From contig CAJIZC010000005.1 of assembly GCA_905181785.1 (NCBI GenBank), positions 1-64,000 on the forward strand: a stretch of DNA of 64,000 nt, in the 5' to 3' direction. A program made the position numbers and the translations under genes. Source of the DNA: an uncultured Candidatus Poseidoniales archaeon (GTDB lineage: Archaea; Thermoplasmatota; Poseidoniia; Poseidoniales; Poseidoniaceae). The notes under the pieces were generated by a model that saw only the letters and a program-made list of their open reading frames with translations, was not told where the DNA came from and ran no database searches. Shown here in pieces: positions 1 to 8,295 of the stretch (positions are counted from its first letter, which is position 1; each line of letters opens with the position of its first letter).

Positions 1-161
1 CAATCGAGTCCCTCGGATAAATAATCGAGATGTTCAAAGTGCCCATGATCGTTCTTTATTTCATTCTTGAAATAGGTGCCAGTGAGCTTAACGTGGGCTG
101 GAACTTTCGAAACAATGCTTTGTCCGATGAAACCGGAAGCACCAAGCAAAAGCACCCTCAT
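1..161 (-). CDS. NAD(P)-dependent epimerase/dehydratase-like protein (N-terminus only)
   Basis: Only the first 53 codons lie in the window. The gene starts with ATG at 161 and runs off the left edge. The N-terminus MRVLLLGASGFIGQSIV is a beta strand followed by the GxSGFIG dinucleotide-binding loop of extended short-chain dehydrogenases, the family of sugar-nucleotide epimerases and dTDP-4-dehydrorhamnose reductases. The substrate cannot be told from this fragment. It lies in the same direction as the ParB-like gene that ends at 287, with 125 bases between them, so it may have its own promoter. Confidence 0.7.
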   Translation of the reverse strand, partial: MRVLLLGASGFIGQSIVSKVPAHVKLTGTYFKNEIKNDHGHFEHLDYLSEGLD

Positions 162-286
162 AATTTTGTCGAACCAATCGTATGAATTGAAATTACCGAT
201 TTATCAAGGAAAAAACAAAGCGCTGGTGCCTCACCCACATTCACTTGAATGGCAATAATGGCATTACCAGACATCGTGGTTACAAC

Positions 287-721
287 TCAAACCTCAGGCG
301 TGGTTTGAGCAGGCTGTGCGAGCACTTCGAGTGGCACGTGGATTGGAGGAAGGTGATCTGCAATGCGGTGCCTGCTTGTTTTGGGAGGGAAAACTTCGTT
401 GGAAAGACTCATCGCGATCACCTCTTGCTTGGTCAGGCTTTCAAGTTCAGCAGAAGGCCAAACATCGACTTCAATGCTCTCATCAGCAAGGTAATCCACG
501 GCAATTACGGGAATTTGAGCGAGGTTGAGTTCCCCTGCTATGGAATACCGATGATGGCCATCCAAAATAGCCCCAGTGCGCTTGTCGACGATCAGTGGTT
601 TTGTGTACCCCCCCCAGCGTTTGGTCATCTCGAGCAACTTGTCTCGATTTCGAGGCTTAATCTCTTCATGCGGCTTCAGCCATTCTACCGGTACCAATTG
701 CACGTCCTCTTCGTCCCACAT
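287..721 (-). CDS. ParB/sulfiredoxin-fold protein, similar to archaeal free serine kinase SerK
   Basis: This 144-residue protein has the core motif LDGHHRY (about residues 53-59), preceded by KPHEEIKPRN and KPLIVDK. That is the ParB/Srx fold seen in archaeal ADP-dependent serine kinases of the SerK type and in ParB-like regulators. In SerK proteins the DGHHR segment and an acidic residue in the preceding helix form the nucleotide and serine site, and both are present here. There is no helix-turn-helix domain, so chromosome partitioning is unlikely. The family is clear; serine kinase activity is an inference from motif and length. It is divergent from the CCA-adding enzyme gene. Confidence 0.65.
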   Translation of the reverse strand: MWDEEDVQLVPVEWLKPHEEIKPRNRDKLLEMTKRWGGYTKPLIVDKRTGAILDGHHRYSIAGELNLAQIPVIAVDYLADESIEVDVWPSAELESLTKQEVIAMSLSNEVFPPKTSRHRIADHLPPIHVPLEVLAQPAQTTPEV

Positions 722-794
722 TATCCCCTGCGAACGGCTTGTGTGCGATAATGCTATTCATGCATCGGCCGTGGTCGTGGATGGAAGGAAACCC

Positions 795-2165
795 ATGCCT
801 GCACCTCCAGCGCCCTCCCCGTTGCCAGTCATGGGGGATGCACCGAGCGCTCCACTTCCGCCTTCACTCGTGGCCTGGGTGGAGTCTTTACCCGAAGAAA
901 TCAACTCAATCATCGCAACTGTTGCCAGCCATGGTGGCGGAATTTGGATCGTTGGCGGAGCTGTTCGTGATGCCTTTTTGGGCCTTGATTTGGCTGGCAG
1001 AGACATCGATTTCGCTGTGTCGTTAGGGCCAACTGAAATGGTGGACTTGTTTCCAGACGCCATCCCCACAGGCATCGACTATGGCACGTTGACTTTGCGA
1101 GGCAAGGATGGAGGGTTCTACGAAGCAACCACATTGCGAACCGAGTCAGAATACGCAGATGGAAGACGCCCGGAAGTGGTTGAGTTCGGCACATCACTCC
1201 TCGGTGATCTCGAGCGGCGAGATTTCACCTTCAACGCCATGGCCATCGATGTAGGTCGTCGCCTCTTGCACGACCCGTTCAACGGCTTGAAGGACTTACA
1301 ACAAGAGCAAGTAAAGGCCGTTGGTCAAGCCTATCAACGCCTGGCTGAAGACGGATTACGCATCCTCCGGGCCTACAGATTCCTCGACCGTGGCGCCGCC
1401 GGCGTTTGGCGGTTTGATGTCGAACTCGCCGATGCCCTCAAGCAGCACCGTTCCATGTTGGCAGGGGTTACAAACGAACGAATATGGATGGAATGGAAGA
1501 AGATTTTGGGCGGTTCGAACGCTGCCGATGTGATTGAGCGAATGGCCCGCGATGGCGTGCTCGATCGGTTTTTACCCGGTCAATGGCGAACTCAATCGCA
1601 TCGCATGTTCGCTCAACGGCACGCGTTGTGTAAAGGCTTAACCGGACTCGAACGGTTCGCCTTGTTGCTCTGCGAGAACGACTCTATAGAGGTTGAGTCG
1701 ACGCTCAAACAACTGAAACTTTCGAACAAGGAACGAAATGAAGTTCAAGAAATACACCACCGGTTCGGAAGGGTTCCCGAAGGAAGTAAAGCTGCGATGC
1801 GCGTGTTTCGCTCGGTTCTTCAACAGCGAACTGCAACGCATTTGAAACTGGAAATTGTTCTTCGGGAGTCTGGGCTCCATGTGGCCCATATGGACCCATC
1901 AACACCTGATGAATTGAGCGACCTTATCGATGCGGTTGAGGCGTTGGCACCGCTCTCTGCTGGCGACGCCTCCATCGTCGACGGTCATTGGATCATGGAA
2001 CGAACTGGACTTGGAAAGGGGATTGCCTTGGGGCGATTGAAGATGTGGCTTCATCGATTGCAAATCGAGCGCGACCTGTCCGATGAAGCAGCGGTTGAAT
2101 CTGTGCTCTGTGGCCTTAATTGGGAACATGAAAACCACGCATTATGGCCCAAGGTTGAATTTTAG
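795..2165 (+). CDS. CCA tRNA nucleotidyltransferase / poly(A) polymerase family, class II (bacterial type)
   Basis: The 456-residue protein should add or repair the 3' CCA of tRNAs. Motif A is intact: IVGGAVRDAFLG (about 52-63) followed by GRDIDFAV with the metal-binding D70 and D72. Motifs RRDFTFNAMAID, LHDPFNGLKDL and RLAEDGLRILRAYRF follow, which together define class II enzymes of bacteria and eukaryotes. Archaea normally use the unrelated class I enzyme, so this is a likely transfer. I chose ATG 795 because GGAAGGAAA precedes it and the upstream in-frame extension has no similarity and overlaps the divergent gene; ATG 831 is an alternative. The one tRNA gene in this window already encodes CCA, so a repair role is possible. 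Confidence 0.85.
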   Translation: MPAPPAPSPLPVMGDAPSAPLPPSLVAWVESLPEEINSIIATVASHGGGIWIVGGAVRDAFLGLDLAGRDIDFAVSLGPTEMVDLFPDAIPTGIDYGTLTLRGKDGGFYEATTLRTESEYADGRRPEVVEFGTSLLGDLERRDFTFNAMAIDVGRRLLHDPFNGLKDLQQEQVKAVGQAYQRLAEDGLRILRAYRFLDRGAAGVWRFDVELADALKQHRSMLAGVTNERIWMEWKKILGGSNAADVIERMARDGVLDRFLPGQWRTQSHRMFAQRHALCKGLTGLERFALLLCENDSIEVESTLKQLKLSNKERNEVQEIHHRFGRVPEGSKAAMRVFRSVLQQRTATHLKLEIVLRESGLHVAHMDPSTPDELSDLIDAVEALAPLSAGDASIVDGHWIMERTGLGKGIALGRLKMWLHRLQIERDLSDEAAVESVLCGLNWEHENHALWPKVEF

Positions 2166-2222
2166 CCAGCCGGCATCATGTTGATGAAAGAGAACCTTGC
2201 TACCTAAATCGAGGCGAACCCC

Positions 2223-3449
2223 ATGTCAGACCGTGTCATACAAGAAATCGAACAACGAATGGCTCAGAAAGGAATCGACTTGAATCTGTTAAGCGATCAA
2301 GAATTATCCACCGTAGCGGAGCGTTTCCTAGGAGATGCACCTCCCGGCCACCTGCCTCGTGAGACGGTGATTGCCACGCTCAAAGGTCAAAAAGAGATTC
2401 AAGACTGGGCCATGGGAATCAAAACTCGAGTTGCAGCAGCTGCATCTGAACAAATGACCGACGCTACGCGGGCAGCCGTGACCCAAGCGCGTAATGCTTA
2501 CCAAGGAAGAATAGAATCCGATCCTAGACTGGCTATGATCACTGAAAAGTTCGGTGAATGGTTGAAGGAATCGAATTACAATGCGGCACAACTCACCGCA
2601 ATGGCTGATGCCAATCAAGACGGCATGATCAGCAACGAAGAGATTCTAAATTTAATCCGAACCATGTCCAACGCTGAACCTCCGGGTTGGGTCGCGGACC
2701 TTGTCGCAAAGCATATTGATGCTGATGGAAATGGAATGATCACGTTACCAGAGTGGTGGGCCTTCTTGGAATCCATTGGTTTTGAAAACGCAGCACCTGC
2801 TCTGCCTGAACCGATGATCCCAGAACCTGTACTTGCAGAACCCGAGCCTGCTCCCGAGCCGCTGACAACGACGCAAGTGGTTCCAGAGCCAGCACCTCAA
2901 CCAGCAACCGATGCGCTCGCCGGAATGGCCAACAACGCCTATGCAACACCCGCAACACCAGCCAAGAAAGAAATCGTCGCCCCGGCTGCAGTTGCAGTCG
3001 CTGCCGTCACAGCATCGGCGGCAATCGCCTCTGCCGCACAACCCGAGGTTGCTGCTGCGCCAACCACGCCGGTGATTCAGGATACACAATCAGCGCCTTC
3101 AACTGAACTTGCTACAGGCCACGTGGGCATTATTGAATCTCTATGGGATGCACGATTGCTTTCGGAATTCAATGCCATCGTCGCTCAATCCACTTCACAA
3201 ACCTCCACCATCAAGGTCGAAAAGGTGGAAAGGACCCTCATGGCCACCGGAGAATACCGTGGCGGACAGACCATCACCGGAACACTCGATGGAAGCGAAC
3301 ACACGGTCACCATGAGGTTCCCCGTGTCAGAAACTGAATTTGTTGAAGGGCTCAAGAAGGGCCAAATGGTCAAATCTGAAGGCGTTATCTATCGCTGGTC
3401 AGGTGCTCTCAAGCAGGCCAACCTTGAGTCAACAGGCGCACGCCTGTGA
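2223..3449 (+). CDS. EF-hand protein with Pro/Ala-rich linker and unknown C-terminal domain
   Basis: 408 residues, function unknown. An N-terminal helical region (1-120) leads to two canonical EF-hand loops: DANQDGMISNEE (129-140) and DADGNGMITLPE (166-177), both with acidic or Asn ligands at positions 1, 3, 5 and Glu at 12. A Pro/Glu-rich segment (195-230) and an Ala/Val-rich stretch (about 250-280) follow; the latter could be a weak membrane segment or a low-complexity linker. The C-terminal part (about 295-408) contains YRGGQTITGTLDG and a beta-rich pattern that might be an OB-like fold. The loop spacing of 37 residues and the W/LPE flanks closely match the EF-hand pair in AtpI of this window. 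Confidence 0.7.
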   Translation: MSDRVIQEIEQRMAQKGIDLNLLSDQELSTVAERFLGDAPPGHLPRETVIATLKGQKEIQDWAMGIKTRVAAAASEQMTDATRAAVTQARNAYQGRIESDPRLAMITEKFGEWLKESNYNAAQLTAMADANQDGMISNEEILNLIRTMSNAEPPGWVADLVAKHIDADGNGMITLPEWWAFLESIGFENAAPALPEPMIPEPVLAEPEPAPEPLTTTQVVPEPAPQPATDALAGMANNAYATPATPAKKEIVAPAAVAVAAVTASAAIASAAQPEVAAAPTTPVIQDTQSAPSTELATGHVGIIESLWDARLLSEFNAIVAQSTSQTSTIKVEKVERTLMATGEYRGGQTITGTLDGSEHTVTMRFPVSETEFVEGLKKGQMVKSEGVIYRWSGALKQANLESTGARL

Positions 3450-3452
3450 TGT

Positions 3453-4622
3453 TCACTTCAAGGCACGTGCGATGACAATCCGCTGGACTTCCTGCGTTCC
3501 TTCATAGATTTGAGTGATCTTGGCATCCCGGAAGAACCGTTCAACAGGGAATTCTTTGGTGTAGCCGTAGCCACCAAGCACCTGAATCGCTCGTTCACTG
3601 ACCCACATGGCCGTGTCACCTGCGAATAGTTTTGCCATGCTGGCTTCCTTCGAATGCCGTGGTCCACCGTTCTCGTAATGCTGTTGCTTAACCCAAGAGG
3701 CCTGATAAATCAACAGGCGAGAAGCTTCGATGCGCGTGGCCATGTCTGCGAGGTAGGCCATGATCATCTGGTGGTGGGCGATTGGTTTTCCGAACGCTTC
3801 TCGCTCGTGCGCGTACTTCAGAGCCGCTTCGAAGGCGCCTTGGGCAATACCAAGCGCCTGGGCAGCAATGCCGATCCGGCTGTTGTCAAGGGCGTTCATG
3901 GCAATTGGGAAACCATTGCCGACGCCTTTGATGACGTTTCCAACAGGGACCTTACAGTCATTGAGAATCAGCGTGCATGTGTCCGAAGAGCGAATGCCGA
4001 GTTTGTCTTCCTTCTTTCCGACTGAGAACCCTTCGAAGTTTGAATCGACAATGAAAGCGGTGGAACCACCGTGCTTTTTCACGCCGTAATCGGGGTGGTC
4101 GACATCTTTGGCGAAGAGAACGAGGATTTTGGCTTGTGCGCCGTTGGTGACCCACATCTTTTCGCCGTTGAGGATGTAATGCTGGCCATCGTCTGAGAGT
4201 TTGGCTTTGCAGGTCATGGCTGCTGCGTCAGTGCCTGCGCCGGCTTCGGAAAGTGAGTAAGCGCCTACTTCACCTGCTGCGAGCCGAGGAAGGTATTCTG
4301 ATTTCTGCTCTTCATTGCCGTGAAGGGCAATGGTTTTCGAACAAAGACCAACGTGAACGCAGTACATTACTGCAAACGAAGGGTCAACCCGCGCCAACTC
4401 TTCGACAATAATTGACTCGGAGATGTCGTCAACAGGCGATCCGCCGTAGGCTTCGGGAATGGTGACGCCTTGAAGGCCATATTCGATGAATTGTTGCCAT
4501 TCTTCACTCGGAGGAATTTGTTGCTGGTCCCGGTGTTCCACGGTGAGCGAAAGAACGCTCTCTGCGAAGTCACGGACCATCTCTCGAATCATTTGCTGTT
4601 CTTCGCTTTCGCCGTAGTCCAT
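3453..4622 (-). CDS. Acyl-CoA dehydrogenase
   Basis: This 389-residue protein is full length for the FAD-dependent acyl-CoA dehydrogenase family, which oxidises acyl-CoA to enoyl-CoA in fatty-acid or branched-chain amino-acid breakdown and passes electrons to an electron-transfer flavoprotein. Visible motifs are YSLSEAGAGTDAAAM and KMWVTNGAQA (flavin and substrate binding), RIGIAAQALGIAQGAFE, and the C-terminal VLGGYGYTKEFPVER and IYEGTQEVQRIVIARAL, where the Glu before the Gly-Thr pair sits at the usual catalytic-base position. It is divergent from the GcvH-like gene and convergent with the EF-hand gene, ending 3 bases from it. Chain-length preference cannot be read from sequence. Confidence 0.9.
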   Translation of the reverse strand: MDYGESEEQQMIREMVRDFAESVLSLTVEHRDQQQIPPSEEWQQFIEYGLQGVTIPEAYGGSPVDDISESIIVEELARVDPSFAVMYCVHVGLCSKTIALHGNEEQKSEYLPRLAAGEVGAYSLSEAGAGTDAAAMTCKAKLSDDGQHYILNGEKMWVTNGAQAKILVLFAKDVDHPDYGVKKHGGSTAFIVDSNFEGFSVGKKEDKLGIRSSDTCTLILNDCKVPVGNVIKGVGNGFPIAMNALDNSRIGIAAQALGIAQGAFEAALKYAHEREAFGKPIAHHQMIMAYLADMATRIEASRLLIYQASWVKQQHYENGGPRHSKEASMAKLFAGDTAMWVSERAIQVLGGYGYTKEFPVERFFRDAKITQIYEGTQEVQRIVIARALK

Positions 4623-4704
4623 GTTCGTCCCCGTGCAGTGGAAAACGCCGACTCACTTAACCCGTTTGACGAAAATTCACGAGGTGCGGATTTGGCTCAA
4701 ATTG

Positions 4705-4712
4705 AAATATGA
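4705..4712 (+). promoter_or_regulatory. Candidate TATA box for the GcvH-like gene
   Basis: AAATATGA lies in the 124-base divergent gap, about 38 bases before ATG 4747. A transcript starting about 26 bases downstream would have a short leader containing the GGGAG before the start codon. Seen by eye; no experimental support. Confidence 0.35.
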
Positions 4713-4746
4713 TGGTGATGGGGGCGTTTTACTGGGAGTGCCCCTT

Positions 4747-5148
4747 ATGGATGAAGAAGTAGTAGAATTCAGTGTCGCACACAATCGAAAATATTCACGA
4801 GACCATCTATGGTATCAGGAAAAAGATGACCGCTTGATGATTGGCGTGAGCGAATTTTTAGCCGTTGAAATCGGGGAAGTTCTCCGTGTCATTCTGCCGC
4901 AAGCTGAGAACGAAATCGATGAAGGTCGAGACATGTTCTCAATTTGGACCGCAGAAGAAAAGGTGGCTTTCCCTTCCATGTTCTCCGGCGTGATTGCTGA
5001 AGTGAACGGTGAAGTCGAAATCAACCCCGACCTCGTCAACGATTCGGCCTATGACCACGGTTGGATCATCATCATCGAACCACACGAAATGGACCTTGAG
5101 AACCTTCTCGAGCCTGATGAGTACGTCGAATTCCTCGCCGAACTTTGA
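4747..5148 (+). CDS. Glycine cleavage H-protein-like (lipoyl domain) protein
   Basis: 133 residues. The N-terminus HNRKYSRDHLWYQ and MIGVSEFLAVEIGEVLRVILP match the H-protein signature (KYTKEHEWV...GITDYAQ..LGDIVFVELP type). The lipoyl hairpin region reads TAEEKVAFPSMFSGVIAEVN. Lys72 is the only lysine available at that turn, but the distance from Lys to the conserved Ser-Gly is 8 residues rather than the usual 10. No other glycine-cleavage gene is nearby, so it may serve glycine cleavage encoded elsewhere, or act as a lipoate carrier or relay protein. ATG 4747 was chosen because GGGAG precedes it and the homology starts there; the upstream in-frame extension is not H-protein-like. Confidence 0.7.
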   Translation: MDEEVVEFSVAHNRKYSRDHLWYQEKDDRLMIGVSEFLAVEIGEVLRVILPQAENEIDEGRDMFSIWTAEEKVAFPSMFSGVIAEVNGEVEINPDLVNDSAYDHGWIIIIEPHEMDLENLLEPDEYVEFLAEL

Positions 5149-5184
5149 GTAAAGGTCATACCCTGCCACGCTGGCCATTTGGCC

Positions 5185-5760
5185 ATGAGCGACGCACTTC
5201 AGCGCCTGCGAACCAGCCTCGCAAACGCGCCTGTGATTTGGAAAGGTGACTATCCTTACTTCATCCACCCCATCACAGACGGCGTGCCGCGCCTTGACCC
5301 CGAAGTGCTCAAAGCGGTCACAGATCTATCGGAAGCGGCCATCGACTGGTCAGGCATCGACCTCATTCTCGGCATCGAAGCCATGGGCCTGCCCCTGACG
5401 GCCCCTCTGAGCGTTCGCACGGGCGTGCCGCTTGTCATCGGGCGGAAACGTTCCTACGGGCTTGACGGTGAGGTGGTTATCGATCAGGCAACAGGTTATT
5501 CCAAGCAGCCAATGTACCTCAACGACATTGCACCCGGAGAGCGCCTTGCCATTGTGGATGATGTGCTTTCAACCGGTGGAACGCTGCGCGCTGTAATCGA
5601 AGGGGTCAAGGCGACTGGAGCCACGGTTGGCCATATCCTCGTGGTTGTAGAGAAAGGCCCTGGTTTGAAGCAATTGCAAGACGATTATCCAAGCATAAAA
5701 ATCGATTCATTGGTCCGCCTTGAGATGGACGGTGGCAACGTGATTGTCCTCGATGATTAA
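5185..5760 (+). CDS. Purine phosphoribosyltransferase (archaeal HGPRTase/APRTase-like)
   Basis: 191 residues, type I phosphoribosyltransferase fold. The PRPP-binding loop is LAIVDDVLSTGGTLRAV, and LILGIEAMGLPLTAPLS and PLVIGRKRSYGLDGEVV resemble the archaeal hypoxanthine/guanine phosphoribosyltransferase group. It should salvage a purine base to the nucleoside monophosphate using PRPP in the cytoplasm. ATG 5185 is preferred over an in-frame TTG two codons earlier. It follows the GcvH-like gene by 36 bases. Base specificity (adenine versus hypoxanthine or guanine) is not settled by sequence. Confidence 0.75.
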   Translation: MSDALQRLRTSLANAPVIWKGDYPYFIHPITDGVPRLDPEVLKAVTDLSEAAIDWSGIDLILGIEAMGLPLTAPLSVRTGVPLVIGRKRSYGLDGEVVIDQATGYSKQPMYLNDIAPGERLAIVDDVLSTGGTLRAVIEGVKATGATVGHILVVVEKGPGLKQLQDDYPSIKIDSLVRLEMDGGNVIVLDD

Positions 5761-5786
5761 ATCGCCTTCATAGAGGGTGCATTGAT

Positions 5787-5807
5787 GAGGGGGGGGCGAG
5801 CCCCCTC
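5787..5807 (+). terminator. GC-rich hairpin between the phosphoribosyltransferase and dph2 genes
   Basis: GAGGGGG pairs with CCCCCTC across a 7-base loop, ending 14 bases before the dph2 start. It could be a transcript-end structure for the upstream gene or a structured leader of dph2. No T-run follows, so a classical archaeal terminator is not clear. Confidence 0.3.
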
Positions 5808-5821
5808 TCACGGGGACGACT

Positions 5822-6931
5822 ATGGATTTAGACCGCCACGACTTCCAACTTGACAAGTTGATGGAGCGCATTCAAGCCAATGACAATCGTTTGATTGCCT
5901 TGCAAATTCCAGAGGGCTTGAAAATGCAAGCGCTCGAAATGATGGACACCATCGAGACTGAAACAAGCGCTAAGGTCGTGCTTGCGGCAGATCCGTGCTA
6001 CGGTGCCTGTGACCTCGTGCATGACAAGATGAAAATGATGGGTGTCGAATTGGTGGCGCACATGGGGCACTCCCAAATGAACATCGAATCTGGAATGCCA
6101 ACCCAATTCATTGACGTCACCTACGACGGCGATCCAGAATTGACACCTGTGATTCCATTCCTGGAAGCTCACAAGGCCATGGCGGAAAAGCGCATGGCCA
6201 ATCAGGCCAATTCAGAAGGCATTTCAGAAGAAGAAGCGCAAGAGCGATTCATGGATGCTGTGGGCCGCATGGCCCCCCTCACCGACACGAAACTTGGCTT
6301 GGTCGGCTCGATTCAACACTTGCACCTGCTTCCTGAATTCCACGACCGCCTCGAAGAGGCTGGTTACAACGTGACAATCCCAATCGGAGGCGCACGCCTT
6401 TCGTTCCCGGGCCAAGTGCTCGGCTGCAATTACTCCGGTGACGACGATTCAATCGGCCACTATCTGTTCCTTGGCTCTGGAGACTTCCACCCCATTGGCC
6501 TCGTGCTCCACACGGGCAAGCCCTTGGCCATGCTCGACCCTTACACGGGTGATGCTGAAGAAATGTCCCTCGAACGAATTGAGCGAATCCTCCGCCAACG
6601 CTCCGGCTTGATCATGGCGTGCGGGGACGCACAACGGTTCGGTATTCTCATCGGTGAAAAACCAGGGCAAATGCGCCGCACCCTCGCCCTGAGGATGAAG
6701 CGCATGCTGGAAAGCCACGGCAAGAAAGGCTACTTGCTTGCGTTGGAACACATCGGCCCTGATTTGATCGACTTCTATCCAGTGGATGCTTTTGTCAACA
6801 CCGCATGCCCGCGCATTGCCATCGACGATGCCGTTCGCTACAGCAAACCTCTGATCACACCGTTTGAGCTTGAAGTGGCCCTTGGTGAGAAAAAGTGGGA
6901 AACTGGTTACCAGTTTGATGAAATTCCCTGA
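5822..6931 (+). CDS. dph2: Diphthamide synthesis radical enzyme, 2-(3-amino-3-carboxypropyl)histidine synthase
   Basis: 369 residues. Archaeal Dph2 transfers the 3-amino-3-carboxypropyl group of S-adenosylmethionine to a histidine of elongation factor 2, using a [4Fe-4S] cluster in a non-canonical radical mechanism. The three cluster cysteines known from the family are present: Cys59 in DPCYGACD, Cys202 in VLGCNYSG and Cys329 in NTACPRIAIDD. Length fits the family (about 340-370). An insert of about 25 residues around 115-145, rich in Glu and Ala, is longer than usual. It stands between the purine salvage gene and orc1/cdc6 with its own short upstream gap. Confidence 0.92.
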   Translation: MDLDRHDFQLDKLMERIQANDNRLIALQIPEGLKMQALEMMDTIETETSAKVVLAADPCYGACDLVHDKMKMMGVELVAHMGHSQMNIESGMPTQFIDVTYDGDPELTPVIPFLEAHKAMAEKRMANQANSEGISEEEAQERFMDAVGRMAPLTDTKLGLVGSIQHLHLLPEFHDRLEEAGYNVTIPIGGARLSFPGQVLGCNYSGDDDSIGHYLFLGSGDFHPIGLVLHTGKPLAMLDPYTGDAEEMSLERIERILRQRSGLIMACGDAQRFGILIGEKPGQMRRTLALRMKRMLESHGKKGYLLALEHIGPDLIDFYPVDAFVNTACPRIAIDDAVRYSKPLITPFELEVALGEKKWETGYQFDEIP

Positions 6932-7019
6932 GCAGGTTGCCGAGACCCACCCAAACCCCTAATGTTGGGCGTTGAGCAAACCGTATGTTCAAGAACGGTT
7001 GGCGTAAGGATTGGATGTT

Positions 7020-8219
7020 ATGGCAAGTTACCTTGACCGAATTGGGGCAGGCGCTGTGCTTGCCGATCCAGAAGTCTTGGATTTCGATTGGATGCCCCCC
7101 GAACTTGTCGGGCGCGACCCTGTACAACGTGAACTGGCAGCCAAGTTCTCGACCTTGGCGCATCACGAAGGGGCTGGCCGAGCCGTCATCACTGGACCGG
7201 TTGGAAGTGGAAAGACCGTGCTTGCAGACACCTTCTGCCGTGACATTCAACGCCACCTTGCAGGCAGACGCAACGTGCGTTCTGTCAAGGTGAACTGCCG
7301 CAACGCATCCACAAGCATGCGTGTGGTTCAACGAATCTTGCATCTGCTGGACCCCGGCCACCCTGACAGAGGCCTGTCGATGGGCGAACTGTTGCTCAGT
7401 TTGCGCCGTTTGTTGCGCAGGGAGGCATCTCATCTCATCGTGGTGCTCGATGAAGTCGATCACATGCTGCGAAGAAGCGGTGATGATTTGCTTTACCAAC
7501 TGCTCCGGATTGACGAAGATCAAGAAGGAAAAGGGACCATGTCGTTGATCCTCATCAGCCAGGAACAAGTGCTCGACGTGCTCGAAACGGCCGTCATCTC
7601 AAGAATGGGCGCCTCAAACCACATCAAAATTCAGCCCTACAGCGTCGAGGGGTTGGAGGCAATTGCCTTGCAACGAGCTGAATTGGGCCTCGTGCCGGGC
7701 ACTTGGACCCCTGAAATCATCAGGTTGATCGCCGAAAAGGCGGGATTGACCGGCGATGCCCGAAGGGCGATTGAACTGCTCAACGCTGCCGTCGAGCGCT
7801 GTGAATTCCGCCAAGATGGCCACAATGAGCCCTACATCATCGTCGAGGACATTCACGAACCCTCCAACACCTCAATTGCGACGTCTGGAAGCAACCTCGA
7901 AACGATTGACGATCTCAACACACACGCCATGTTGGTGCTGCTGGCGATGTGCCGGCGCCTCACCAACCAAGAAACGATGACGACCGGCGATGTGGAACAA
8001 CTCTACGCCGTGGTGTGTGAAGAGTATGATGTCAAAATGAAGAGCCACACCACCGTCTGGAAGTACCTCAAAGATTTCGAAACACGGCAACTGACCGTCT
8101 CCCGCGTGGCTACAATCGGTGGAGGGCGTGGCCGAACAACCCACTTGAGCATGCCTCATTTCTTACCAAAAGACCTTGCAAGCCGGCTCGAAATGCTCTT
8201 GAAAAAGCAATTCCGCTGA
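7020..8219 (+). CDS. cdc6: Orc1/Cdc6 replication initiator (AAA+ ATPase)
   Basis: 399 residues. The Walker A motif GPVGSGKT (Lys65) and Walker B LIVVLDEVDHM (Asp144, Glu145) are intact, followed by the AAA+ lid region with LTGDARRAIELLNAA (the sensor-2 region of Orc1/Cdc6 proteins, GDARRA) and a C-terminal winged-helix domain (about 300-399) for origin DNA. It should bind origin recognition boxes and load the MCM helicase. ATG 7020 is preferred over TTG 7011 because AAGGA sits 9 bases upstream of it. Archaeal origins often lie beside this gene, but I saw no clear origin recognition box repeats in the 88-base gap upstream. Confidence 0.92.
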   Translation: MASYLDRIGAGAVLADPEVLDFDWMPPELVGRDPVQRELAAKFSTLAHHEGAGRAVITGPVGSGKTVLADTFCRDIQRHLAGRRNVRSVKVNCRNASTSMRVVQRILHLLDPGHPDRGLSMGELLLSLRRLLRREASHLIVVLDEVDHMLRRSGDDLLYQLLRIDEDQEGKGTMSLILISQEQVLDVLETAVISRMGASNHIKIQPYSVEGLEAIALQRAELGLVPGTWTPEIIRLIAEKAGLTGDARRAIELLNAAVERCEFRQDGHNEPYIIVEDIHEPSNTSIATSGSNLETIDDLNTHAMLVLLAMCRRLTNQETMTTGDVEQLYAVVCEEYDVKMKSHTTVWKYLKDFETRQLTVSRVATIGGGRGRTTHLSMPHFLPKDLASRLEMLLKKQFR

Positions 8220-8295
8220 GTGAAAACCCGTTTGGGTTCATACGGTGGGGCTAAATACGGGTCGATGGTCGGAAGGTCGTTCTAGAGGTGTAGAA

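Noticed and set aside
576-794. In-frame N-terminal extension of the CCA-adding enzyme
   Set aside because: It overlaps the divergent ParB-like gene, has no similarity to the family, and a ribosome-binding site precedes ATG 795.
6932-7019. Replication origin next to orc1/cdc6
   Set aside because: The gap is only 88 bases and shows no repeated origin-box-like motif or long AT-rich stretch.
6855-7568. 237-codon reading frame antisense to orc1/cdc6
   Set aside because: Frame is open only because of codon bias on the opposite strand; no start signal or motif.
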